The notes under the pieces: generated by a model
What the model saw: only the letters and a program-made list of their open reading frames with translations
Databases searched by the model: none
Told to the model about the DNA's origin: nothing
Source: JBBSDV01 sp038240335
GTDB taxonomy: Bacteria; Chloroflexota; Dehalococcoidia; DSTF01; JACRBR01
Assembly (NCBI GenBank): GCA_038240335.1
Contig: JBBSDV010000036.1
Span: 1 to 19,472 of the forward strand
Direction: 5' to 3'
DNA length: 19,472 nucleotides
Translations under genes and position numbers: made by a program
Shown: positions 13,390 through 19,472 of the stretch, one piece after another
How the letters are laid out: each line of letters opens with the position of its first letter
Numbering within the stretch: the stretch's first letter is position 1

Positions 13390-14481
13390 TTAGCGTCCGA
13401 CGATGAACATCGCCGCGTTCGGGTTCCATGCCCAGACTGTGCCCCAGCCCGGCGAGAATATGCCGACCTTCACCGTGTACGTCCCCGGTGTGAGGCCGGC
13501 CGGCAACGTCCACGGTACGTAGCTCTTGTTCGATGAGTCGACCCGCAAGATCGCGCTCTGGTACGTCTGGAGCACGCGTGCGCCGGCCGCGCTATACACC
13601 TCGAGGTCTACGAGCGCATACACACTCGGCGTGGTCGCCACCTGAATGGTAAAGAGCTGCTTCGAACCGCCGTGCACATACATCGGCGAAGCGCTGACGA
13701 TCGTCGTCATCGACACTTGTGGTGCGGGCGTCGGCGTCGCGGACGGCGTGTTCGTTGGCGCCGGCGCGGTTGCCGTGCGTGTCGGGGTGTTCGATGGCGG
13801 CACCGGCGTTGCCGTGCGCGTTGGCGCGACGACCGGGGTGGGCGTGCGCGTCGGCGCGGCGACTGGCGTGGACGTGCGTGTCGGCGGGACGGGTGTCACC
13901 GTCGGTGGGGCCGGTGTCGCGGTCGCAGCGATCGTCGACCAGCCATCGTCGAAGCCGCCGAAGTCCGTCGTCCAGTACCAGCCGTACGGGCTGCCCTGCA
14001 CGTAGTAGCGGCCGATGCCGATGCTCGTGTAGTTCGAGCCGAGCATATTGGCGTTGTGCCCCGGGCTGTTCCGCCAGATGTCGAATGCCTCTTGCGCCGT
14101 CGTCACACCGGCGGCGATATTCTCGCCGATGTAGGTGTTGAAACCGTAGTTGCAATCGCGCACGCGCTGCACCCACGTCCGGCTCAGGTCGTCGTGCGCG
14201 AAGTACGCGTTGACGCCGAGGTCCTTCGATTTCCATGCCGATGCGCGCGACAGCGTGTACGAGATTGCGAGCCGCGACAGGCCATTTTGCGCGCGATAGT
14301 TGTTGATCAGAGTCAGGAATCCCTGCTCTTCGCTGTCGATCGACGCGTCGATCGTGCAGTCGCCCGCGGCCGACGCCGTGCGCGTCGACGCGCGTGGCAG
14401 CGCGATCGCCGCGAAGGCGACAAGCACCCCGAGTGCGACCAGTACGGCGGAAATACGGCGTAGTGATATACGAAGGTACAT
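13390..14481 (-). CDS. Secreted CAP (SCP/PR-1-like) domain protein with Thr-Pro linker
   Basis: A 363-residue protein from the ATG at 14481-14479. An alternative GTG at 14499 would add six residues. Signal peptide ~1-39 (MYLRISLRRISAVLVALG, ending SAAG). CAP domain ~48-175: FLTLINNYRAQNGL, YFAHDDLSRTW (H96), GENIAAG (E120), NSPGHNANMLG (H142), and a TSIGIGRYY strand. The cavity His/Glu set is present, and C42 and C110 may pair. Residues ~187-255 are a Thr/Pro linker with three repeats of APTRTxTPVx style. The C-terminal ~255-363 is a beta-sandwich-like domain (VDLEVYSAAGARVLQ, PGTYTVKVGIFSPGWG) seen attached to many secreted proteins. Bacterial CAP proteins are extracellular and of uncertain function; lipid or wall binding has been suggested. 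The gene is monocistronic with a long, structured upstream region. Confidence 0.9.
   Translation of the reverse strand: MYLRISLRRISAVLVALGVLVAFAAIALPRASTRTASAAGDCTIDASIDSEEQGFLTLINNYRAQNGLSRLAISYTLSRASAWKSKDLGVNAYFAHDDLSRTWVQRVRDCNYGFNTYIGENIAAGVTTAQEAFDIWRNSPGHNANMLGSNYTSIGIGRYYVQGSPYGWYWTTDFGGFDDGWSTIAATATPAPPTVTPVPPTRTSTPVAAPTRTPTPVVAPTRTATPVPPSNTPTRTATAPAPTNTPSATPTPAPQVSMTTIVSASPMYVHGGSKQLFTIQVATTPSVYALVDLEVYSAAGARVLQTYQSAILRVDSSNKSYVPWTLPAGLTPGTYTVKVGIFSPGWGTVWAWNPNAAMFIVGR
13798..13887 (-). repeat. In-gene tandem repeat encoding the Thr-Pro linker
   Basis: Three roughly 30-base imperfect units encode PPTRTSTPVA, APTRTPTPVV and APTRTATPVP. Such linkers are flexible, often glycosylated in secreted proteins, and prone to length change by slippage. 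Confidence 0.6.
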
Positions 14482-14601
14482 GTCGTGAGCCCCCAACACC
14501 CAACAATCTTCCCCGGTTAGTATCGGCCGCTACCGGGAACCCCGTAGCGACCCGGACGGCGCAGGCCGTGGAAAGCCAGCGGCTCATCCGAGCCATTCCA
14601 C
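14482..14601 (-). promoter_or_regulatory. Structured 5' leader of the CAP gene (possible riboswitch or other cis-regulatory RNA)
   Basis: Read on the minus strand: hairpin A GGCTC-GGAT-GAGCC (14594-14581); hairpin B ACGGC-CTGC-GCCGT (14569-14556); hairpin C CGCTAC...GTAGCG (14549-14528), extended outward by a G-U pair and two G-C pairs (14552-14525) and inward by GGG/CCC. A further stem GTGGAA/TTCCAC (14601-14596 with 14573-14568) encloses hairpin A and shares two bases with hairpin B, so the two are mutually exclusive. One outer pair in hairpin C is G-U only on the minus strand (C-A on the plus strand), favouring a minus-strand RNA. About 44 bases separate hairpin C from the ATG. I could not match it to a riboswitch class I know. 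Confidence 0.5.
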
Positions 14602-14629
14602 CGTAAGTTCTGCTTCCCTGTACTGTCAA
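14600..14629 (-). promoter_or_regulatory. Promoter of the CAP gene
   Basis: Perfect -35 TTGACA (14629-14624), then an 18-base spacer, then -10 TACGGT (14605-14600; TTACGG with a 17-base spacer is the alternative). Transcription would begin near 14593, at the start of hairpin A, giving a leader of about 112 bases. This is the best sigma-70-type promoter in the window. Confidence 0.6.
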
Positions 14630-14658
14630 CGCTGGTATGACACCCGAGGCACGCCCAC

Positions 14659-14692
14659 GCTCGTTCGTACGACCGCAGGCTCGTGCGCACGA
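14659..14692. promoter_or_regulatory. Paired operator-like repeats upstream of the CAP promoter
   Basis: Two 14-base direct repeats, GCTCGTTCGTACGA (14659-14672) and GCTCGTGCGCACGA (14679-14692), start exactly 20 bases apart, about two helical turns. Each is a dyad TCGT-N4-ACGA, and the second is a perfect 12-bp palindrome. Together they also form an inverted repeat CGTTCGT/ACGAACG. They lie 30-70 bases upstream of the -35, a typical place for an activator dimer pair. Confidence 0.5.
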
Positions 14693-15013
14693 ACGTTTGC
14701 TGTTTAATTCACGATCGCGGCTAAAAGTTTCACGTGCCCTGAGCGGTTAAAGATCGCAGGAGCGTGCCATAACGCGTATGGGCAAACCCGCAGAACATGA
14801 GCGTCGCCGCATGCGCAGGGCTGATTCGCGACTCGGCACGGCTCGTCGGCGTCGCCCGCGCAAGCAAGCAAGTGGGCGGCACGCCCGTACGGATCAGGTC
14901 TTCAGACATGTCCGCCCGCGGCGAGTGCTTCTATGGTTTCGCGTCCAGAATTGACTCGATCATCGGCATTGTCCGACTTCCTCGCGCATTCGCCGTATGG
15001 GCCGGCGCGCCAG
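14693..15013. other. Intergenic remainder between CAP regulatory region and response regulator gene
   Basis: No gene is supported. It includes an A+T-richer patch (14700-14752), a hairpin TGCCATA/TATGGGCA (14765-14783), and GC-rich sequence to the response-regulator stop. No clear terminator for the kinase operon is seen. The small plus-strand frame at 14797-15024 lacks a ribosome-binding site and family resemblance. Confidence 0.4.
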
Positions 15014-15430
15014 CTAGCTCGTGACGTCGTGAATAACGTCGATGAGCCGATCCGGGTCGAAGGGCTTCGCGATCGACGCCTGCGCGCCAAGCTCGCGCGC
15101 CGCGTCTTCGGCGCCGAATGCGGAGACGACGATCACGGGCGTCTCGATGCTCCGCGCGCGCAGCTCGCGAAAGAACGCGCGGCCGTCCATCACCGGCATC
15201 TGCAGGTCGAGGAGGATCGCGTCGGCCGTCTCCTCGGCGATACGCTCGAGCGCCTGCTCGCCGTTCGCCGCGAGACGCACCGCGAAGCCATTTGCCCGCA
15301 GCGCGATGCGCATCATTCGCGCCAGCGCCGGGTCGTCGTCAACGACGAGAATGCGCGCCGCCTCGACCGGCGCATCGCCAGGATTATCGCTACCGCTGCC
15401 CCGCGCCGGCCGTGCGTCGCCGCTATGCAT
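15014..15430 (-). CDS. Single-domain response regulator (CheY-like receiver)
   Basis: A 138-residue protein consisting of a ~24-residue polar N-terminal tail and one receiver domain. The acidic pocket DDD is at 31-33, the phosphoacceptor is D75 (ILLDLQMP), the switch residue is S103 (VVSAFG), and the conserved lysine is K122 (AKPFD). There is no DNA-binding or enzymatic output domain, so it probably acts by protein-protein interaction or as a phosphorelay intermediate. Its ATG (15430-15428) overlaps the end of the histidine kinase gene by 8 bases (ATGCATAG), showing translational coupling. The kinase is therefore the obvious cognate partner. The Pro/Asp/Gly-rich N-terminus suggests the true start could be nearer AARILVVDDD, but no alternative start codon is obvious. 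Confidence 0.92.
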   Translation of the reverse strand: MHSGDARPARGSGSDNPGDAPVEAARILVVDDDPALARMMRIALRANGFAVRLAANGEQALERIAEETADAILLDLQMPVMDGRAFFRELRARSIETPVIVVSAFGAEDAARELGAQASIAKPFDPDRLIDVIHDVTS

Positions 15431-17561
15431 CCGGCACCTCGATGGGCAGCGAGAACCCGAACTCCGTGCCGCCGCCCTCGCGCAACGCCGCCCAGATCCG
15501 GCAGCCCTGCGCCTCCATGATCCTGCGGCACACGGCGAGGCCGATGCCCATGCCTCCGGCGAGCGACTTCGTCCGCGTCGAGCGATAGAACGGCGAGAAG
15601 ATCTCCTCGACCTCCTCCGGCAGGACGCCGCTGCCGCGATCGAGTACGCGCACCTTGATCTCCGCTCCTTCGCGCATCACGCGCACCTCCACCGGGACAT
15701 CGGGCGGACTGTATTTGTCGGCGTTGCTCAGCAGGTTGGTCAACACGAGATCGAGATACGTCGGCTGCACATCGGCGAACGGCAGCTCGGGCTCGATCTC
15801 GGTTTCGATCATTCGCTCGAGATGGCGGCGGCGGAATCCGATGACTGCGGCTTCCACCGCGCGCGCGATGTCGACCGGCTCAGTATCGATGGCGGCAGTC
15901 CGGTCGAAGCGCGCGAGGATCAGCATGTTCTCGACGATCCGTTGCAATCGATCGGCTTCGCTCTCGATGTCGGCGATCGCATCATCGCGATCCTCGGGAT
16001 CGATCGATTCGCGGTACTGCTTTAGCACGCGCGCGTTGCCGTAGATCGTCGTGATCGGTGTTCGCAGTTCGTGCGAGACGAGGCCGACAAACTCATCCTT
16101 CGCGACGTTCGCGAGCGCGAGACTCTCCGCCGTCGCCTTCAGCTCGTCGTATAACCGCGCGTTCTCCATCGCCAACGCCGCCCGCCGCGCGAGCTCGCGC
16201 CCGAACGCAAAATCACGCGCGTCGTAGCGGCGGCCGGACGTGTCCGTCTGCAGCGTCAGGCTCGCGATCACGCTGTCGCGTCCAACGATCGGCAGCGTCA
16301 TCAGCGACACGATGCCGATCGCGTGCAGGGCCGCAAGATGCTCCGAGCTGACGGCGACCGCCGCCAACAATTCATCCGGTACGTCCGGGTAGAACTCCGC
16401 CGGACCTCCATTCAGTATGGCCGTGGGACCATGCTTTGCGCGGCCATTAAGCTCGGATCCAGTCGGCGCTGGTTGCCTGCCGTCCCGCACACCAAAAATA
16501 CGCCTGACGGATCCGTCGGGTTGCAGCATATGGACGCCGGCAGCGTCGGCAAACGACGGCACGAGGGCGCGCGTGAGCGCCTCGCTGGTCGAATGCACAT
16601 CGAGCGCGCCATTGAGAGCGTCCCCGACATCAAGCAGGATTTGTTGTTCACACTCGATGCGCTTGCGTTCGGTGATGTCGCGCGTCGTCTCGAGCACGAT
16701 GTCGCGGCCGTTCTTCTCGCGGATCAGCCGGTGCCGGCTCTCCACCGTCACGACCGAGCCGTCGCGCCGCGTGTGTGTGAGCTCGCCGATCCACTCGCGA
16801 TCGCGCTCTAGCGCCGCTGCTACGGCGGCAAACCCGCCCGGGTGGGTGGTGCGAAGCAATTCATGGCTGACGCGACCGAGCGCCTCGGCGCGGCTGTACC
16901 CGTAGAGTTCCTCGGCGGCGCGGTTCCAGTACTGGATGCCGGCGACGCGATCCCAAACAAGCACGGCATCGTGCGTCTGGTCGAGCAAGCCGGCCTGTCG
17001 CCGCAGCGCCTCTTCCGTGCGCAGTCGATCGATGCCGAGCGCCACGAGGTTCGCAGCGAACGCTAGCGCGAACGCCGTGGGCGCCTCGATCGGCGTCCGG
17101 CTGAACATGGCCATGACGCCGAGCAGGCGGTCGCCGACGAGCAACGGATGGCCGGCGAACGCGATCATCCCTTCGCGCGCCGCCCAGGCGGGATCGCTGA
17201 TCGCCGCATCGGTGAGCACGTCATTGGTAAAGAATGGTGTTCGTTGTTCCGCGATGCGGCCGATCTTGAGGTTACCGACCGCCACACGACCGTGCGGCCC
17301 GTCGAGGTGCGTATAGGCGCCCGCGCTCGCCCGCAGCTCGAGCATCGTCCCTGTTTCGTCTAGCGTCCAGATGCGGCCGAATGCGGCGTCGAGATGGACG
17401 ACGAGCGCCTCGGCACAGCGGCGCAGCATGTCGTCGAGATCGTCGCTCTCGGTAAGAATGCGGCCGACGTCGGCAGTGAACTCGGCGAGACGCGCGCGCG
17501 TCTCTGCCTCCGTTCTCGCGGTGCGCGGCAACGCTCGGCGTTGCGTCGATTCTTGCGTCAT
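15423..17561 (-). CDS. Soluble hybrid-sensor histidine kinase: GAF-PAS-GAF-HisKA-HATPase
   Basis: A 712-residue protein with no membrane segment, hence a cytoplasmic sensor. An N-terminal helical lead (~1-40) is followed by GAF-1 (~43-180), PAS (~190-298, with GIQYWNRAAEELYGYSRAEA and a PAC end DITERKR), GAF-2 (~310-468), then HisKA with the phosphorylated H497 in VSHELRTPITTIYG. The ATPase domain has the N box LLSNADKYSPP (N613), the G1 box DRGSGV (641-646), the F box EIFSPFYR and the G2 box GGMGIGLAVC (669-678). All catalytic boxes are intact. The GAF and PAS ligands are unknown; I see no obvious haem or bilin cysteine signature. The ATG at 17561 has GAGG about ten bases upstream. It is coupled to the downstream receiver gene. 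TACAAT (minus strand, 17611-17606) may be its -10. Confidence 0.95.
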   Translation of the reverse strand: MTQESTQRRALPRTARTEAETRARLAEFTADVGRILTESDDLDDMLRRCAEALVVHLDAAFGRIWTLDETGTMLELRASAGAYTHLDGPHGRVAVGNLKIGRIAEQRTPFFTNDVLTDAAISDPAWAAREGMIAFAGHPLLVGDRLLGVMAMFSRTPIEAPTAFALAFAANLVALGIDRLRTEEALRRQAGLLDQTHDAVLVWDRVAGIQYWNRAAEELYGYSRAEALGRVSHELLRTTHPGGFAAVAAALERDREWIGELTHTRRDGSVVTVESRHRLIREKNGRDIVLETTRDITERKRIECEQQILLDVGDALNGALDVHSTSEALTRALVPSFADAAGVHMLQPDGSVRRIFGVRDGRQPAPTGSELNGRAKHGPTAILNGGPAEFYPDVPDELLAAVAVSSEHLAALHAIGIVSLMTLPIVGRDSVIASLTLQTDTSGRRYDARDFAFGRELARRAALAMENARLYDELKATAESLALANVAKDEFVGLVSHELRTPITTIYGNARVLKQYRESIDPEDRDDAIADIESEADRLQRIVENMLILARFDRTAAIDTEPVDIARAVEAAVIGFRRRHLERMIETEIEPELPFADVQPTYLDLVLTNLLSNADKYSPPDVPVEVRVMREGAEIKVRVLDRGSGVLPEEVEEIFSPFYRSTRTKSLAGGMGIGLAVCRRIMEAQGCRIWAALREGGGTEFGFSLPIEVPDA

Positions 17562-17904
17562 GCCGTCGCTACCTCGCGCCCGCAGCTGTCATGTGCAACC
17601 AAGCCATTGTAGGCACCCCACTTGGATGATCCGGCACTTAGCGCTTGCAACTTCATCAAACCGTCAGGACGAAGCCGAGTGGTCAAGGACGATCCAAGAC
17701 GGTGAACAGCCCTGGATGCTCGGCGCTAACATTCAAAAGGACAGCACGATCGGTACGCATCGATCCGCCCGATCGCCCGCATCTGTGGACATCTGTCGAT
17801 CGACCCACGCGAAGCGGCGCCCGCATGCGTCACACTGTAGTGACACGAGATACAAGCATCGGCGGGCCGGGCCCCGATGCGATACGCCGGTACGGCGGGG
17901 TTGT
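17562..17904. other. Divergent intergenic region between kinase operon and DEAD-box helicase
   Basis: No gene is supported. It holds a -10-like TACAAT for the kinase (minus strand, 17611-17606, no good -35), an inverted repeat GTCAC-ACTGTA-GTGAC (17829-17844), and two strong hairpins just before the helicase start. Transcription start of the helicase is not clear. Confidence 0.4.
17856..17897 (+). promoter_or_regulatory. Tandem hairpins in the leader of the DEAD-box helicase mRNA
   Basis: GCATCGG (17856-17862) pairs perfectly with CCGATGC (17874-17880), with extra inner G-C pairing. It is followed at once by CGCCG-GTA-CGGCG (17885-17897). The second hairpin ends seven bases before the ATG, and its 3' arm covers part of the only G-rich ribosome-binding candidate (GGCGGGG, 17894-17900). 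Occluded initiation relieved by unwinding or temperature change is an inference. Confidence 0.5.
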
Positions 17905-19472
17905 ATGACGACGGAGACTGACACAACGATCGAATTCGGCGGGCTGCGGCTGACGAAGCCCGTGCTGCGCAGCCTGCGCGAGATGGGCTTCGAGGAGCCG
18001 ACACCGGTGCAGGCGCGCGCCATCCCCAGCCTGCTCGCCGGCAAGGACGTTGTCGCCCAGGCCCTCACCGGCACCGGCAAGACGGCGGCGTTCGGCGTGC
18101 CGCTGGTCGAGTGCATCGACCCCACCCGCAACGTGCCGCAGGCGATCGTCCTGGCGCCGACGCGCGAGCTTGCGGTGCAGGTGTCGGAGCACCTGAGCCG
18201 GCTCGGCCGCTACCGCGGCTTGCGGCTGCTGCCGATCTACGGCGGCCAGCCGATCGACCGCCAGCTGCGGGCGCTGTCGCGCGGCGTCCATGCGATCGTC
18301 GCGACGCCGGGCCGGCTGATGGACCACATGCGCCGCGGCACCGTCGACCTGATGTCGGTGCGCATGCTGGTGCTCGACGAGGCCGACCAGATGCTGCAGA
18401 TGGGCTTCCAGGAGGATGTCGAATACGTCATCGGTCATCTGCCCGAGACGCGCATCACGGCGCTGTTCTCGGCGACGATGCCGCAATCGATCCTCGACAT
18501 CGTCGGCCGCTACATGCGCGAGCCCGAGATGCTGCGGCTCAGCAAGCCGCAGCAGCTGACCGTGCCGGAGATCGACCAGGTCTTCTACCAGGTGCCGTTT
18601 CCCCGCAAGCTCGATGCCCTCGAACGCGTCCTCGATGCCCGGCAGCCGGAGCGCGCGCTCGTGTTTTGCGCGACGAAGCGGATGGTCGATGAGGTTGTCG
18701 AGCGGCTGCAGGCGCGCGGCTACGTCGCCGAGGGCATCCACAGCGACATCAGCCAGACCATGCGCGAGAAGGTGCTGCGCGCCTTTCGCGATGGCCGCAC
18801 GGAAGTGCTCGTCGCCACCGACGTCGCGGCGCGCGGGCTCGATGTGCCCGACGTCAGCCTCGTCGTCAACTTCGATATCCCGCCGGACCCGGAGTACTAC
18901 GTGCACCGCATCGGCCGCACCGGCCGCGTTGGCCGCCACGGCGAGGCGGTGACCTTCGTCAATCCGCGCGAGATGCGCGAGCTGCGGGTGATCGAGCGCG
19001 TCACTGGCGCCCGCATCCGGCGCGCCGAGCTGCCGACCGCTGTCGAGGCGGAAGAGCGTGAGACGCAGCAGCTCGTCGAGCGCCTGCAGGGGGTGCTCGC
19101 GAAGGACGGCTGGGGGCCGTATCGCGCCGTCGTCGAGCAGCTGATGGACGAGCACGACCCCGTCGACGTCGCCGCCGCCGCCATCTCCCTCGCCGCCGGC
19201 GTTCGCGGCGCCCCTAAGCCTCCGCGCGCCCCGCGCACCGATTTCGAAACGCAGCTCGCGCCCGACCGCCGCGGCGACGTCGAGACGGAGCGCACCACCG
19301 GCGGCGCCGGCGAGACGAATCGCAGCGCTAACCGCCGCCCTGCCCAATACGCGCCGAAGTACCCGAAGCCCAGCCACGGCTCGACGCACACGCCGTACGG
19401 CGCAAAGCACCGCAAGCCCTCCGAGCCGCCGCTGCCCGAGCGCAAGCGCACCGCCGACAGCATCGGCAAATC
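17905..19472 (+). CDS. DEAD-box ATP-dependent RNA helicase, 3' end beyond the window
   Basis: An open frame runs from the ATG at 17905 to the window edge (522 residues, no stop). All helicase motifs are present: Q motif FGG...F29 to Q36 (GFEEPTPVQ), motif I ALTGTGKT (53-60), Ia PTREL (85-89), Ib TPGR (134-137), II DEAD (158-161), III SAT (189-191), then CATKRMV, ATDVAARGLDVPDV (304-317) and VI HRIGRTGR (334-341). The first motif-I variable residue is Leu where Gln is usual, and HSDISQ replaces the usual HGDLSQ. A helical region (~380-430) is followed by a basic, Pro/Lys/Arg-rich disordered tail without a recognisable DbpA-type RNA-binding domain in the visible part. The protein is of the DeaD/CshA type, remodelling RNA in ribosome assembly, mRNA decay or cold adaptation. 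It is divergent from the kinase operon. Confidence 0.95.
   Translation, partial: MTTETDTTIEFGGLRLTKPVLRSLREMGFEEPTPVQARAIPSLLAGKDVVAQALTGTGKTAAFGVPLVECIDPTRNVPQAIVLAPTRELAVQVSEHLSRLGRYRGLRLLPIYGGQPIDRQLRALSRGVHAIVATPGRLMDHMRRGTVDLMSVRMLVLDEADQMLQMGFQEDVEYVIGHLPETRITALFSATMPQSILDIVGRYMREPEMLRLSKPQQLTVPEIDQVFYQVPFPRKLDALERVLDARQPERALVFCATKRMVDEVVERLQARGYVAEGIHSDISQTMREKVLRAFRDGRTEVLVATDVAARGLDVPDVSLVVNFDIPPDPEYYVHRIGRTGRVGRHGEAVTFVNPREMRELRVIERVTGARIRRAELPTAVEAEERETQQLVERLQGVLAKDGWGPYRAVVEQLMDEHDPVDVAAAAISLAAGVRGAPKPPRAPRTDFETQLAPDRRGDVETERTTGGAGETNRSANRRPAQYAPKYPKPSHGSTHTPYGAKHRKPSEPPLPERKRTADSIGK

Noticed and set aside
14780..14790. GGGCAAACCC, reminiscent of the 5' core of the c-di-GMP-I (GEMM) riboswitch
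   Set aside because: The following GGGACGCAAAGCC-type core and the 3' tetraloop-receptor half are absent, and no plus-strand gene follows.
14797..15024. 75-residue plus-strand open frame between the CAP and response regulator genes
   Set aside because: No ribosome-binding site, no family resemblance, and it runs into the response regulator gene antisense.
17830..19410. 526-residue open frame on the minus strand opposite the DEAD-box helicase
   Set aside because: It is a codon-phase shadow: the plus strand encodes every DEAD-box motif in order, while the minus-strand product is Arg/Ala/His-rich without recognisable domains.

Overview
The window is GC-rich, gene-dense bacterial chromosome with no mobile elements, rRNA, tRNA or CRISPR visible. 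The gene set suggests a member of the Chloroflexota (perhaps a Dehalococcoidia or Tepidiformia relative) or, less likely, an actinobacterium. It includes a bacterial PAC2-family protein, a GYD-domain protein, a DUF2325-like protein, secreted CAP and dockerin/PKD proteins with Thr-Pro linkers, and a mixture of Shine-Dalgarno-led and apparently leaderless genes. This placement is inference from gene content.

Layout, left to right. (1) 1-176, minus: 5' end of a ribosome hibernation factor gene (HPF/RaiA), followed by a 355-base spacer with a perfect 18-bp palindrome. (2) 532-3045, plus: a secreted 837-residue mosaic protein (sugar-dehydrogenase-like propeller, IPT/TIG, PKD, dockerin, unnamed C-terminal domain), closed by a strong hairpin terminator. 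(3) 3330-4199, plus: PAC2 protein. (4) 4328-4939, minus: an uncharacterised protein with an apparent internal duplication. (5) 5320-6333, minus: glyceraldehyde-3-phosphate dehydrogenase. (6) 6575-6946, plus: GYD-domain protein, convergent across a terminator with a minus-strand cluster at 9268-7119: enoyl-CoA hydratase, a membrane-anchored protein that looks like a Rieske domain without its histidine ligands (8-base overlap with the hydratase), and a VTT-domain membrane protein. (7) 9486-10391, plus: lipoprotein N-acetylmuramoyl-L-alanine amidase. (8) 10493-11227, minus: DUF2325-like protein with two Cys pairs. (9) A divergent pair: SDR oxidoreductase (12333-11548, minus) and WYL/YafY regulator (12668-13351, plus). 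(10) 13390-14481, minus: secreted CAP-domain protein. Its upstream region holds a TTGACA promoter, a hairpin-rich leader and two operator-like repeats spaced 20 bp apart. (11) 17561-15014, minus: GAF-PAS-GAF histidine kinase and a single-domain response regulator, overlapping by 8 bases. (12) 17905-19472, plus: DEAD-box RNA helicase running off the window, preceded by two hairpins that abut its start.

The genes are mostly independent housekeeping, envelope and signalling units. The clear operons are hydratase/Rieske-like/VTT and kinase/regulator. The WYL gene may control the divergent SDR gene. A feature crossing gene boundaries is a set of degenerate seven-base tandem repeats, seen in up to seven of the intergenic spaces. 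I did not find a complete novel multi-gene system. The observations most worth following are the structured CAP-gene leader with its paired operators, the ligand-less Rieske-like protein, the dockerin mosaic protein and the heptamer arrays.
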